Position numbers and translations under genes: made by a program
In this document: piece by piece, positions 22,101-34,212 of the stretch
How the letters are laid out: the number at the start of each line of letters is the position of its first letter
How positions within the stretch are numbered: the first letter of the stretch is position 1
The notes under the pieces: model-generated
What the model was told of the DNA's origin: nothing
What the model saw: the letters and a program-made list of their open reading frames with translations, nothing else
Databases searched by the model: none
Assembly: GCA_030704615.1 (NCBI GenBank)
Contig: CM060731.1
Location: 48,608,001 to 48,672,000, forward strand
Direction: 5' to 3'
From: Takakia lepidozioides
Taxonomy: Eukaryota > Streptophyta > Takakiopsida > Takakiales > Takakiaceae
Length of the DNA stretch: 64,000 nucleotides

Positions 22101-22972
22101 AAAATTGTATGAGAGATAAAGGTTCTCCAACAGTCAGGTTATCTACTACCGTTGCGCAGTATAAGCAGCCACGCCTCATCTATTACCATTGCGCAGCACA
22201 AGCAGCCACGTCTCATGTAGCACTGACACTCCATTCCAGCCTCATTCCATCACTGCTGACGTTCAGTGCTGATCAATGTGGGTTGCTGCAGCGCAATACG
22301 AGACAACCTAAGTACAGAAGGTAATTGCAAGTCTTCATTTTTCAACTTCAGCTTCTCTTGTTGTTCCTCATGAAGTGATGTGAATTAGCGTCATCGACTC
22401 AACTTCCACTGTGCTAACATGTTTAACATTTTCCACATAAACTTGTTCTAGTAGTACCTGGAGAGCCACTGAGTATTTGTGTTGGTGGAGATGAGTTTCT
22501 TTGCTGGCTTGTCTGTTCTGTTGAGCTTGAATTCCTAAATAGTATCAAAGGATTTATGTACCATTTCAAAATCTTCTCTAATCTTCTCTTAAGTTCTTCT
22601 TTTTCTGGTGTGAAGGTCCTCGTTTCCTCCGGGAAATAAGGTGCCCAATCTATAGACTAATCACAAATATATATATGCTTGTTTTGCATAATATACTGTG
22701 TCGTCTGCTTTCCGTCTGAGGAGAATTAAACCCGGTAAGTACTAGATCTCCGAAGCTAGCGTTATGTGAACTTAGCGACATCCGGGAAAGCCCTGTTTGG
22801 ACTATAATTATAGGGTTTAAGGGAAAACATTATCTCCACTGTCTGCATCATTGATCTGGTGATCCTGCTCATACCAGCAGCGACTTAAACCGATTTACAT
22901 GCAAAGTGATCACAGGATGTCATTTTTTAGCGCACAGAAATACTGTCCAAATTATGTACTTGTAAATCTACC

Positions 22973-23290
22973 TTAATTTAGTTGTTTCATTTTTAGTAGC
23001 AAATAGTCCATGCACAGAAGTACATCCCATGCTTCCTCCGGTTGTTTTCGCTTTGAGTAACATGCTCTAGATACGGTCAAGAGTTCTTTTAGATTCAGGA
23101 GGATATATGCTGGCACATATGTGTCCATCTTATCCCAAAGAGATTGTCCAGGTGGTGTTGCTGATACAAGTCTGACGTTAGATCCATCAACTATACAGTC
23201 CAGAGATCCAACTGTTACAGCACAGCTAATATCTCCATGCAGATTTTCCAATTTGTTCCATAGAAACGCTCTGAAAGTAATCGGGAATCG
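22973..23290 (-). CDS. Unrecognised small ORF of F-box unit A
   Basis: Open frame on the minus strand with FRAFLWNKLENLHGDISCAV, then GQSLWDKMDTYVPAYILLNL and a stop after LLLKMKQLN. The homologous frame in unit B (50575-50915) is shifted by a deletion, and in unit C (27360-27700) is decayed. Possible further exon of the F-box gene, which lies upstream on the same strand; no known domain seen. Confidence 0.4.
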   Translation of the reverse strand, partial: RFPITFRAFLWNKLENLHGDISCAVTVGSLDCIVDGSNVRLVSATPPGQSLWDKMDTYVPAYILLNLKELLTVSRACYSKRKQPEEAWDVLLCMDYLLLKMKQLN

Positions 23291-23719
23291 AGCGGGAATA
23301 GTGACTCCTGATTTTTCCTCGACTTCACATAGTATGCAGGATTCCTACCTCAGCTCTGATAGTGGTATGAGACTGGTACCTGAAGAATTGAGTACTTTAT
23401 TAACTCTAATGAGGAACGTCAGTGGATCTAGGCATCCCTCTCTTAGACCATTTGAAGTTACAGTGTCTATATATTCTGTACTAGTTAGAACTTGTACGGT
23501 CTCTTCTGACGTCACTTATCAGACCTATTAACATAACAACACTAACTAACGTATGGGCTACACTTATTTTCTTGAAAAGACTGTAACCAGAACTAAAAGA
23601 TTTCATCATGGACTTGGCCATAAACATGAGAATACTTTTATCACTGATCTATCCAGAAAAAGACTCGCTTGCTTCTGCTTTGAACTGCAGGTACCCATTA
23701 GGATGACCGTCACTGCTAC

Positions 23720-24083
23720 ATGAGGCGTGGCCGCTTGGGGGCGCAATGGCAATAGATAACCTTCACAGGTTCCTGCAACCTCCATGTCTGATATAGTTCC
23801 AACCTCCTCGAATATATGGGAGGGCTATTATGATTCTCCCCTGGAAATTCCACTCCTCCAAATCTTGAATCTTTAGACTCATTAATGCGAAAACCAGCTT
23901 GGTCTCGATGATCCGAATAACCCCAGTGGCCCGCTGCTGTGCATGCCTGCCCACCACAAGCTTGTAGTAGTCCATAAACTCCAAGGTAGTTTGGCTCCAT
24001 ATCCTTGACATACTTCGGAACTGAAAAATCCGCTTCAGCGGCAATCTAGCCACTACCATCACGAGCATAGAGTTCGGCAACAC
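23720..24083 (-). pseudogene. F-box protein, unit A (frameshifted)
   Basis: F-box proteins recruit targets to SCF ubiquitin ligases. The N-terminus shows an F-box-like block, LPNSMLVMVVARLPLKRIFQ followed by FRSMSRIW. Next comes FMDYYKLVVGRHAQQRATGV. Compared with unit C the frame is lost by a two-base deletion near 23815, turning PSIPEEVETISD into PYIRGGWNY. There is also a six-base loss before EFMDYY. Confidence 0.6.
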
Positions 24084-25527
24084 CTAATAATTTGCCAAAC
24101 TCTGCAGAGTCTGCATTCATGTGGCGATGAGGGAGGCAGGTGCAGTGATGGAAAGGTATGAACCTAACCTCGTTCGGTCCAGAATCGGGTCAGTGTGTTT
24201 CGTTACCCTGCTCTCCATGGACTTGATGATTACAGCATCTTAAGCAGAGATCTTTCAGTTGAATGAAGATCCGCCGAAACGAAGTGGAGAGAACACCGAG
24301 AGACTACCGAACAAAGCCCAATCTCCTAAGGCCAAGAGATGCAAACATTTAAGAAATCGAACTGTGGGAGAGACAGAGATCCAAGAGCTGCAGCTCAATT
24401 TAAGCAATTAGCTCACTCGAATATTTGAAAAAACCCTTATATTGCTGCTCTAGTTAAATTGATATGAATAACCAGTTAAATTAGCGCTCATTATAGATCC
24501 CAGATGAGTCCCATCTGGAAAGGACTCTTCCTCCTACCGCTTGAGCAAGGGAGTTAGGGAGTTTTAGAATTTTAAAAATACTCAGTCCTACCGTTGTAGA
24601 TTAGTACAGTCTCTTAAGCATGAAAGTGACCGATGTTGGAAGAGGGACAGCTTGGGACTATCATGTTGAACATTAGATCTGGAACTTAGCTCAAATACAT
24701 GTCACCGTGCCATTCAGCGAAAAGATGCATTGTTATGGCACTCTTGTTAATTGGAACGGGACTGGGTGGAAAGGTGCCATGTGATGGCCTTGGAGGGCAA
24801 CTGCCAGCTTCAGGTGGCTGGTCGCCAGTTAAGGAGGGCACCTGGTCAAGAAAGAACGAAAGAGGAAGATCGATTAAGGTGCCAGGAAGCCACGGACTAG
24901 AGACGGAATGATTTCAGAAAATGGCATACAGGATAAGAGATCTCAAGAATTGATGTGTACAGTGATAGAGCTTGGTGAGGTGGTTGGGTGGTCCTGGAGG
25001 GTACCTGGAACAAGCTCTGTGTAGGTTGAGAGTGGTATAGGATCTTACTTCATGTACAGGGATGTTGTCTATTTTGTAAATAAACCATATGTGAAGTTTT
25101 TGATTGTGCTTGAGTGTGAACCGTGATAGAACTGAATCTCTCCCTCTCCAACTAGTTGGTTATGACAGGAAATCGAAATTAAGACTGTGATATGTATTGT
25201 TATGAATGTACAGACATTTGTCACAACTACAAAGTGGCATTTACATAGATGTGAGAGAAAATTGGTAGAGATCATGACTAAGTTCTGGCTTGAGTTAAAT
25301 TATTGGATATACAAATACAACTTTAAGAGTTCAATTCTATTTGGAGGAGGCAATGAGGTTGTCTTTTTTGAGTTTCCATCATGGTTTCAAGAGCCCATTA
25401 TCGCATTATAAGAAACAGATCTCCATCCGAACAGCTTGCAAAGTAGATAGATTCCCCATCATGCCCAGTTGCTTGTAGTTTATTAAACAAACAACATCAC
25501 ATCCTAATTGGACAAGACACAACCGTC

Positions 25528-25731
25528 TTATGAACCGACATGTGAGATGAATAATTGATCTTGTGTCACAGTTGAGGGACAGCCACCATGCCAGGATCTC
25601 CACAGCCTTCGCGTAATATCAAAGTCATAGTCTGGACTGGACCCCATGGTAGGAAGCAGGTCACATCCGAGTGGAAGAGCTGCTGCATGCAGCACACAAA
25701 CAGTCCCCCGTCTATTAACATCTGAGGACAC
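25528..25731 (-). other. Conserved ORF segment of the F-box units (unit A copy)
   Basis: VCVLHAAALPLGCDLLPTMG then a variable pair and DFDITRRLWRSWHGGCPSTV. The same frame stays open in all three units (29359-29598 and, inverted, 48296-48610), which could mean it was coding; no family recognised. It lies upstream of the F-box ORF on the same strand. Confidence 0.35.
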
Positions 25732-25870
25732 CCCTCACTGTTCTAAATATTCAATGCATTTCGCAAGCTCCCGTTTCTATCACAAATGTTAAAACATTTT
25801 GATGGCTTTCCCCGTCCCTGCAATGCTGCTTCTTGGAGTTCGACCCTTGCTTTATATAGAGATGAATTTC

Positions 25871-27359
25871 TTTGCCGGCTTGTTCCGTTGAACTTGAACT
25901 CCCTAGTAATAGCAAATTAAAGGACCTTTGTACCATTTCAAATTCTTCAGAGAAATACTGCAAGCTTTGTATAGTAGGTCCAGCATGAATCAACAACATA
26001 CAAGCTGAGACAAGTACGCAGAATGAATTATCTTGATGTACTTTAGTGTCTCCGCTGTTCTTTAATATAAGATACGTGTAATTCGATCATTCCTTAGAGA
26101 CTAGGGCTTGCACAATAACAAAGCTATTTACAACTCATAGCTTTTCCAATGGTTCCTCGATGGGTCCAGTCCCTTATCCAATCAGTACACTCTCCAACTC
26201 TGGACTGGATCTCACACATTTCCTGATGAAGAAGACTGATAATTTGACTTGGTGTAGTTTGTTGTGGAGTAAGAGGCTGTGTAACAACCTGTCGTTGTAC
26301 TTGTCGGGGAAGTGCATTGGTTGAGCCGCTTTTGGCTTCCGCTTGCCGAAAGACATTATCACTCTCTTTGGAGGCTGCATGCTCCCATAGTATCCTCATC
26401 TCCCACTGCCTTTGACAAGCTACTCCTTCCCTCATCACACATTACATCTATGCTGATTACAATGTTCTGTGTAGCTGGATTGTAGCTTGTCTATACCTTG
26501 TCTGGCTGTAGCCTGATTGATGGGGTACAGTTGATACTTTTGAACAAGATCAAACTTCCCCCTTCTCGCTTTTGGGCTGAAATATAGGTAGACTTCACAC
26601 CGGAAAGCAGATGAGACACTGATGGGTAATTACAACCTACCCAAACCTCCTCTTAGGGAATCAGATTTCATTCCACTGCCACAGTCGGCCCGATAAACCC
26701 TTTGGACAAGCAGCACTACTATTGTCTCAGAGAAAGTTAAGGGTTGCTTGTTGCATCATGAATACTTAGTGCGATGCACTATCGACTGAAGTATGATTCT
26801 TGCATTTCAATTTTTCCGAGGCGAATTGGGTACATAATTAGTAGTACATTGTCAGAGAATAATTCCCTGTTCAAAAAGATATCGATTGGTCATGCCTTCT
26901 GCTTATTTTCTTCCTCCTGGGAGGGTTCTTGGTTCGTATTACAAGCTGGGTTGGGTTGGGATTCTTGACGATATTGCTTGCCAGGCAGACAACACTTGTG
27001 ATAGTTACTCTTGACAGTAATTAGACCATGTAGACCATTAATCTCAAGTAGCTGTTGTGTCCATATCACGTTGAGGCTACACGTGTGCCCAAGTGTCCAT
27101 GGCTTAATTCGTATGCCATGTGTATCTGTCAATTTATTGAGTGGATAGCAAGGGCACGTTGTGAGACTGGTATCCGTCAGTGATCGTAGTCATTTGATTT
27201 CCATAATTAGTGGAAAGACACGCTTAAGCTCTAAATTCGAGCTGGTAGTAGCCTGGGACACTGCGTCAGCTGCTCAACTTGCAGAGATCAAATCTATGTA
27301 TATGTAGCCCAGGCGCATTTAACACATTAATTATATTCTAACCACTCCTCCTGGCAAAT
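25871..27359. other. Stretch between F-box units A and C
   Basis: The only sizeable frame is 26438-26124 (minus, 104 codons), with a Gln/Thr-rich middle (TQPLTPQQTTPSQIISLLHQ) and no recognised domain. Nothing else is supported. Confidence 0.35.
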
Positions 27360-28198
27360 TGATCGTCATGGACCCATGCAATCCAACAAACAATCCATGC
27401 AGAAAGTACATTCCATGTTTCCTTGGTTGTTTTTGCATGCTAACATATGTAACATGCTACCGAGTTGTATCTTCTCAGTTCAGGAGGATGCAGGCACATG
27501 TGTGTCCATCCTTCTTATGGAAAACAGGTTTTCCAGGCACCTGGGGTTGCTGGTACAAGTCTGACTTCAGATCCATTAACTATACAGTCCAGAGATTTTT
27601 CTCCAACCCTTATAGCACACATATCTCCATGCAGGTTTTCCAAGTATGGAAATTTGTGCCATCCAAATGCTCTGAAAGGAATGGGGATTCATGACTCATG
27701 ATTCTGTCTCCTGACTCAACATATATAGTATGCAAGATTCCTACCTTCAGCTGGCTCTGACACTGGTATGAGTGGTATGTTCAGAATTGAATACTTTATT
27801 AACTGTAATGAGAACTCACCTCCCAACCATAAAAGTCGCACACAAAGAGATCTGTGTGAGTTGGGGCTGGCCAGGAGCTCCTTATATGGTCAGTGGATCT
27901 GTAAGATTCCTCTTTTAGACCATTTAATTTCAAGATTTGCGTAAATATATATTCTGTACTAGTTAGAAGTACCTCTTCTGACCTCACTTATCAGGCCTGC
28001 TAACATAACAACACTAACTAACTGCCAACAGCTGGGCTATTATACTTACTCCTGGAAAACATATTTGTAAGGTTCCAGAACTCTAAGATTCCATGGACTT
28101 AGCCATAAACATGAAAATACTTGGATCATTGATGTATATATCCAGAAAACGACTCACTTGCTGCTCCTTTTAATTGCAGGTACGGATTAGGATGACCA

Positions 28199-28669
28199 TC
28201 ACTGCTCGGTGAGGCGTTGCCGCTTGGGGCAATGGTCATCGATGACCCAATCCTCAGATCTTGCAACTACCTCCTCTGATACAGAAGACGTTTCAATCTC
28301 CATCTGTGATTCAAGCTCACATGTTCTTGCGACTTCCATGTCTGATATAGTTTCAACCTCCTCCGGTATAGATGGGAGAGTCATTCTGATTCTCCCCAGG
28401 TTCCACTCCTCCAAATATTTGATCTTTTTCATCAATGCAGAAACCAGCTTGGCCTCGCTCCTCCAAATTACCCCAATGGTCCGATGCTGTGCATCCCTGC
28501 CCACAACAAACTTGTAGTAGTCCATAAACTCTACCGTAGCGATGATCTGCCTCCACATACTTGAGAGACTTCGGAATTGAAAAATGCGCTTCAGCGGCAA
28601 TCTTGCCACTATCATAAGCAGGATAGAGTTCGGCAACGCCTGATGGTTGCAAGAGTTTGCAATATTCAT
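28199..28669 (-). CDS. F-box domain protein (unit C, best-preserved copy)
   Basis: Minus-strand frame opens as far as 28786, but the Met at 28669 is preferred because homology to the other copies begins there (MNIANSCNHQALPNSILLMI). Residues 11-43 form the F-box: LPNSILLMIVARLPLKRIFQ then FRSLSSMW, with the spaced Leu-Pro, Arg-Leu-Pro and Trp landmarks. The rest is MDYYKFVVGRDAQH, a Leu-rich middle and an acidic tail (SQMEIETSSVSEEVV) ending CPKRQRLTEQ. About 157 residues, no stop or frameshift. Units A and B are broken in this part, so this is the only intact copy. No substrate-binding repeat is visible; it may be one exon of a longer gene. Confidence 0.6.
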   Translation of the reverse strand: MNIANSCNHQALPNSILLMIVARLPLKRIFQFRSLSSMWRQIIATVEFMDYYKFVVGRDAQHRTIGVIWRSEAKLVSALMKKIKYLEEWNLGRIRMTLPSIPEEVETISDMEVARTCELESQMEIETSSVSEEVVARSEDWVIDDHCPKRQRLTEQ

Positions 28670-29358
28670 GTTGAGATGAAGATCTGCCGAAGCGAAATGG
28701 AGAAAACACCGAGAGACTACCGGACAAAGCCCAATCTCCAAAGCCCAACTAGAGATCACCAACAAAGCGGAGTGTGCGAGGGACAAAGATCCAAGAGCTG
28801 CAGCTCAATTTAAGCAATTAGCTCGCTCGGATATTCGAAACATCCTTCGAAAAATCCCCTATGGTGCTCTCCTGAAATAGCAACAGGGATTTTCGAATTT
28901 TACAAAGTAGTCCTACCGTTGTAGATAAGTGTCTCTTGAGCATGAAAGTTAAGTGATGTTGGAAGAGGGAGAGCTTGGAACTATCATGCTGTTAGATCTG
29001 GAACTTAGCCAGATACATCTCACAGTGCCCAACATTTAGCGAAAAGATGTATGTTATGAATGTACAGACATTTCTCACAAAAACTACAAAGTGGCATTTA
29101 CAGAGAGTTGAGAGGAAAACTGGCAGAGATCATGACTAAGTTCTGGGCTTGAGTCAAATTAGTACCTAAAAATACAACTTTAATAAGAGTTCAATTCTTT
29201 TTGGAGGCGATGAGGTTTTGTTTTTTTTGAGTTTGCATCATGGTTTCAAGAGCCGATTATGCATCATAAGAAACAGATCTCCATCCGAACAGCTTGCAAA
29301 GTGGATAGATTCCCCATCGTGCATACCCAGTTGCCTGTAGTTTATTAAGTAAATAACA

Positions 29359-29598
29359 TCACATCCGAATTGGACAAGTCACGAGACGACCGTCTTGTGA
29401 ATGGACATCTGAGATGAATAATTGATCTTGTGTCACAGTTGAGGGACAGCCACCATGCCAGGATCTCCACAGCCTTCGCGTAATATCAAAGTCAGTCTCT
29501 GGACTGGACCCCATGGTAGGAAGCAGGTCACATCCCAGTGGAAGAGCTGCTGCATGCAGCACACAAACAGTCCACCCGTCTGACATAGGAGGACCCAC
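29359..29598 (-). other. Conserved ORF segment of the F-box units (unit C copy)
   Basis: Same frame as at 25528-25731, starting MGPPMSDGWTVCVLHAAALP here. The inverted copy at 48296-48610 has the same start. Function unknown. Confidence 0.35.
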
Positions 29599-30129
29599 CA
29601 GGGACCCCTCACTGTTCTAAATATTCAATGCATTTCGGAAGCTACCGTTTCTATCACAAATGTTAAAACATTTTGATGGCTTTCCCCGTCCCTGCAATGC
29701 TGCTTCTTGGAGTTCGACCCTTGCTTTATATTCTATTTAAAGATTGAGCTTTAATAGAAGCTTACGTGTTGGCTGCAGCATGATCAGTTACGGTAGTTAT
29801 TATTATTGCAGGGTCCCACCCTCTAAAATCTAAAAATATCTTAGTGGCCATGGGATTCACAATGTCTACATCTTTTTAGCTGCTGAGCTTCTTCCCCTAA
29901 CCAAGCAAAAAGGAAAAGGATCAATAGAATAAGAAGATAAATAATTACTTAAAATGAAATGAGGGAGGTAGCCTGCTTATGATAAATGTAGTGCTAGTAT
30001 GTTGGTAAGTCAGAAGTTAGGGCTACCACAAGCGGCCACTAAATATACTAGGAGGATTTGAGGATTGGTTTCGGTTTGAAGTTATACACATCCGTGAAAA
30101 AACAAAATTCACAAATAAGTAATGGTAAT

Positions 30130-30315
30130 TTTTTTTTTTTAAAAAGTACCATGAGTTGGATAGAACACTGAAATGCCACCCAGGTGATTCTGGGTTCAAA
30201 TCCTGCTAGATTGTTGGGTGTGGTATGTTCGTATGTTCTTCCACTCTCCCTTGGACGGTGTCATGTGAGCCTTGTGCTTGGCGCCTCATGGCAAGGTTAC
30301 TCCGAAAGAGGTTAT
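30130..30315 (+). repeat. SINE-family copy with tRNA-like B box
   Basis: Carries GGGTTCAAATCC (B-box match GGTTCRANYCC) near 30190, then TTGTTGGGTGTGGTATG, GGACGGTGTCATG, GCGCCTCATGGCA and GAAAGAGGTTATTATC, collinear with 40540-40780 (minus) and 5590-5740. The copy ends early at about 30315. Confidence 0.6.
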
Positions 30316-30640
30316 TATCAGTGTTGGACTGGTATACCGATAAGAAACTGGTATCAATACTAGTATGTATATGGTATGAAGTACCAGACCAGTCTGGTCT
30401 CACCTCAGGCCACAACCTAGCATATACCCGTATTGGCCTGGTATCTGCTTCCTAATACTATGGACGATACCCTACCAGTCTGGTAGGTGGTTGAAAACTT
30501 GGTACCTGAAACCAGTACCAGATCCATTTTTGTGAGGTAAACCTGGTATCAATACTTTGAGGAACTTGAGGAATACAATCAATGTACACAACAAGTGCCA
30601 GTCTTTTCGAGCCCTAGTATGTCCAAAAAACCAGTAAATT
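30316..30640. repeat. Palindrome-rich stretch with repeated ACCAGT/CTGGTAT motifs
   Basis: CTGGTATCAATACT occurs twice (about 30349 and 30545), and ACCAGTCTGGT-type palindromes occur at about 30389 and 30473. May be an old MITE; no ends could be fixed. Confidence 0.4.
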
Positions 30641-30990
30641 ATGGTGTCTCTTCACCTCTAAGTTCTACTGCCTTCGGGCTGAAAGTTTTATATGGATTGT
30701 TCTATGATCCAAGTTGTAGCCATGGGCACCAATGAACGGGAAGAACCGGTAGCCAGTTACATGCCAGCCGAGTGCCATCCTGGAATTTCCGGGTATGACA
30801 TGAAACCTCCGGAAAATGAACCGACGGAAAAAATGGCCCAAGAGGAAATCATCCGAGTGCCTGACTCAGAGGACGGATTTTTGCCTTTCCGTATCAGTAA
30901 ATGCCGGAAATATGCCTTAGTTGGCACGCCTGGACGGATTCCAGCCGTTCTTATCTTATAAGAAAACGGAAAATGGCCGTTGAATGCTGC

Positions 30991-31188
30991 CACGTGCCGG
31001 AAATCCAGCATGTCAGGGCCCAGGCCTGGTTACATCCAACGGACGGGGTCAGGGTGGTTGGGGGCAAACCCTAGAAGAGACTAGAAGAGCCTTGCCACGT
31101 GGCGGAAATCCAGCATGCCAGGGCCCACGCCTGGTTACATCCAACGGACGGAGCCAGGGTGGTTGGGGGCAAACCCTAGAAGAGCCTT
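30991..31188. repeat. 105-bp tandem duplication in the hAT 5' region
   Basis: CACGTGCCGGAAATCCAGCA at 30991 is repeated with two changes at 31096, and the copies run on through GGTTGGGGGCAAACCCTAG. Two units. Confidence 0.8.
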
Positions 31189-31190
31189 GC

Positions 31191-31743
31191 ACTCGTTCTT
31201 TGCTAAGTCCTTTGCTCACCTGCCGGGCCCGCACTTACCACTGGCTATATGTTGATGTGCTGCCGACGCTCCCGCCTGCTTGCACTCGCTGCGTGCTACC
31301 ACACTTCAAGGCCCAGGCATGAGTCTTTGTTTCATTTGGTTATGTCTTTGCTTTTCCTAGTGAGAGGTTATGACTTTTGTCTTTCGAAGTCTACAGCTAC
31401 ATGACTTTCTGCATACTTTGTGCTCATCATGCAGTAAAAAGCAAGAGCATTGGTAGGCCTCCCCCTTCGGTTCTTCTACCGTTCTTTCGACCACGGTTTC
31501 TGTTGCTTTGCAGCAGGCACAAGCTGTGTCTATTTTGTGTCGGGCAAAGGCGGCTGGGAGGGCTGCATCTCACCTCGCACCCATTTCTGACCCACCTCCC
31601 CTTCTATTTTCTGATTTGCTTCAGGCAGTTGGCAGGCCTTGCACTCGTTCTTTGCTAAGTCCACATCTCACCTGCCGGGGCCCGCACTTACCACTGGCTG
31701 TATGTTGATGTGTTGCCGACGCTCCCGCCTGCTTGCACTCGCT
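31191..31743. repeat. 100-bp direct repeat, 452 bp apart, hAT 5' region
   Basis: ACTCGTTCTTTGCTAAGTCC at 31191 recurs at 31643; both copies continue through CCGCACTTACCACTGGCT and GACGCTCCCGCCTGCTTG. Confidence 0.8.
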
Positions 31744-31800
31744 GGCCCTTCCTTGTTGCAATTTCCGTGCTATAAATTTGTATTTTGTAAGGTCTTGGCT

Positions 31801-34065
31801 ATGGCCAAGCGCCAAAGGAATCTAAGAAATATGTTATTTAGGGCTGGTCGCACTGGTGATTGTGATGAGGAGTCTCCTTCCGCTGTCCCCCTTGCCTCAT
31901 CTTCAAGTGGTATGGACAAGCCATCGAATAGTGTAGAGGCAGCCCAGAAAGCATGGAAAGATGTTTGGTACACTCAATTTGATTGGATTGAGTTTAACCA
32001 TGATCTAGGTAGGGTTTTTTGTAAAGTTTGTAGAGGGAAATGAGGGAGGACAGTCTTTGCAAATGCTGGTTCTGTCAATGTCAAGGTGAGTTCATTCCAA
32101 GACCATGCTAGGTCAGAAGAGCATCGTAAGTTCTCTTGGGCCCTACAATCTGGTAAGAAAGCCATGGAGAAAGCCATAGCTAGTGCTAATCGAGCTTGTG
32201 ATGATGCTGTTTTGGCTCTTTTCCAAGTTGCTTACTACATTGGTTTGGAGGCCTTGCCATTTAGCAAATTTCCAGGTTTGTGTTAACTTTTGGTTACTCT
32301 TAAAGCTTGTATTACCCAGAAACTGTACCATGATGAGAAGTCGTGTGCTGATATATTGTATTGTATCTCATGTGTTGTTCAGAAAAAGGTGTTGGATAGA
32401 GTGAAGGATTCCAAGTACTATGGAATCATGATAGATGAGTCAACTGACATTTCAGTGACTGGTCATCTTGTTGTTTTTGCTTCTTTTGTTGAAGAGGGTT
32501 TGCCAGTCACTCTGTTTTTGGGTTTACTTCAGATTATTGATGGCAAGAAGGATGCCGCAATGATATATGAGTGTTTACTAACTAGTTTGAAAGAGTGGGG
32601 TTTGGATGTAGATAAGTTTTTGGGGTTTGGTTCGGATGGGGCAGCAACCATGGTGGGGGCTCGATCCGGCGTGGCTGCTCGTCTTAAGCAAAAGGTAAAC
32701 CCCTTTATGTTGGTCGTCCATTGCGTAGCACATAGGACCAACTTGGCAGCATTAGAAGCTGCCAAGACATCAGCATGTCATCTTATTTCAAATGAGGTTG
32801 ACACACTTTTGAACTCTCTTGCTGGTCATTTTCGCAAATCATCTAAGCGTAAGGCAACCTTGCAAGCTTTGCAGACCGAGCTTAATGATGCTCAGAAGTG
32901 CCTCAAAATGTTTCACAAGATTCGTTGGTTATCTAGGTGGCAGGCCGTGACATTGCTTTGTGATAGTCTTGAGAGTGTTGTCACGTATTTTAGAGATGTG
33001 CCGGTTGCCAATGATGATGGATCAGCCTCTCTTTTGTATAACAAGCTTAGGTCATTCAAAATGATTTATGTCTTGTATTTTTTGGCTGATATGTTGCACG
33101 GTCTATCTCTACTCTCACGTGTGTTCCAATGGAAGTTTGTGGATGTAACCAGCATTGGGTCCATAGTTAAGACAGAGATTGCACAAATACGAATGTTTTT
33201 CATTGAGGATAGCACGGATTTGAACCAATCCACCTTCAATGAGGAAATGGGTTATCACATCATCCCGGAATTTGGTCCTCCTGGTGGGTATTTGAGGCGG
33301 CTAGCCTCTGAGATTAGGGGATCCAATTTTCATGGTGTACAAATGACACGAGAGAGGATGGGGGGTGATTTGGAGGCAGCACTTACCTTCCAAAAGCTTT
33401 ATGCAGAGGCTGTTTGCAATGCTTTGGATGCCAGATTTGAGGACAACGGAGTTGTAAGTGCATTCAAAATATTGAGTCCATGTAACCTACCAACTAGGCA
33501 AGTGGGGTTAGCAAGTTGGGGTGTAGTAGAGTTGGAAATATTATGTGCGCACTATGGTGTCGAAAGACATATTGCAGGAAGGATATTGCCTGCCCTTGTT
33601 GACATAGCAGCGGTGAAACGAGAGTTCTTTGCTTTCAAACTACAGCCAAGTACCGAGTGGATGGAGAAAACTTTCAAGGATCTTTGGGGCATGGTGACTT
33701 GGAACCCTTCTCTAACGATGAAGTATGAAAACTTGCTTGTGCTTTCTGAAATTGCTCGAGTTCAATGTGTAAGCACTGCCGCATGTGAGAGGGCATTCTC
33801 AGTTCAAAACTCAATCAAAACTAAATTTCGAAACAAGTTGAAAACAAAGAACTTGGAAAGTGTGCTTCGTGTTGCTTTGGAAGGGCCAAGTGTGCAGGCA
33901 TGTCAACCTGTTTTGATTGAGGCCATATCTTTGTGGAAGAACTCCACAAACTTCAGACATTTGTTCTCTCATCCTGAGCTATATTTAGCTGGACAACCAA
34001 TAGTTGGACAACCAGAAGGTGGGCCATCATATGCAGAAGGTACGAATGATGATTTGCAGTTTTGA
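31801..34065 (+). pseudogene. hAT transposase, full length with two nonsense codons
   Basis: Would bind the element ends and cut and paste it. A single frame of 755 codons from ATG 31801 to TGA-free end TGA... at 34065 is interrupted only by TGA at 32041-32043 and TAA at 32284-32286, with no frameshift. Domains: N-terminal Cys/His zinc-finger-like part (W-x-F-D-W-I then VFCKVCRGK); catalytic core with Asp in MIDESTDISVTGHLVVF and GFGSDGAATMVGA; HCVAHRTNLAA; and the C-terminal dimerisation block VSTAACERAFSVQNSIKTKF with the catalytic Glu. Similarity is to the hAT group whose animal relatives gave rise to ZNF862/KIAA1586-like proteins. Both stops are one C-to-T change from Arg or Gln codons. 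Confidence 0.9.
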
Positions 34066-34099
34066 ATTTATGTTTGTTTGTTTGTTTAGATAGGTAACG

Positions 34100-34153
34100 C
34101 TTCTAAAATTCAAGGCCCTTCAACTTTTGGTTGAGGTCCTTGCATTTTAGAAG
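34100..34153. repeat. Long hairpin after the hAT transposase
   Basis: CTTCTAAAATTCAAGGCCCTTCAAC pairs with the stretch ending CATTTTAGAAG, giving about 24 bp of imperfect stem 35 bp after the stop codon; quoted arms are shortened here to CTTCTAAAATTCAAGG and CCTTGCATTTTAGAAG. Confidence 0.7.
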
Positions 34154-34161
34154 GGTTCGAT

Positions 34162-34212
34162 CCTTGGCCTCCAACTGGTGGAGGGCATTGACAGGTTCAA
34201 CTCCTGCCAAGG
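34162..34212 (+). other. tRNA-like fold lacking an anticodon arm
   Basis: CCTTGGC/GCCAAGG acceptor-type stem, CTCC-AACTGGT-GGAG D-arm-like hairpin and CAGG-TTCAACT-CCTG T-arm-like hairpin whose last G is shared with the acceptor stem. Only GGCATTGA separates D and T arms. Most likely a relic of a tRNA-derived SINE head. Confidence 0.4.

Larger units (their letters stand above)
21480..25870. repeat. F-box unit A
   Basis: Aligns inverted with about 48290-52460 and, from about 22960, directly with 27360-29740. Collinear blocks include the F-box ORF, a second small ORF, and a conserved segment near 25530-25730. Differences are many small indels, so the copies are not recent. Confidence 0.8.
27360..29900. 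repeat. F-box unit C (direct copy of A)
   Basis: Collinear with 22960-25870 and with the inverted 47560-50900. Its homology to the inverted unit extends further right than that of unit A, to about 29890 (complement near 47560-47620), so B and C share a longer segment. Confidence 0.8.

Noticed and set aside
34162-34212. A functional tRNA gene
   Set aside because: No anticodon arm, only about 51 nt and acceptor and T stems share a base.
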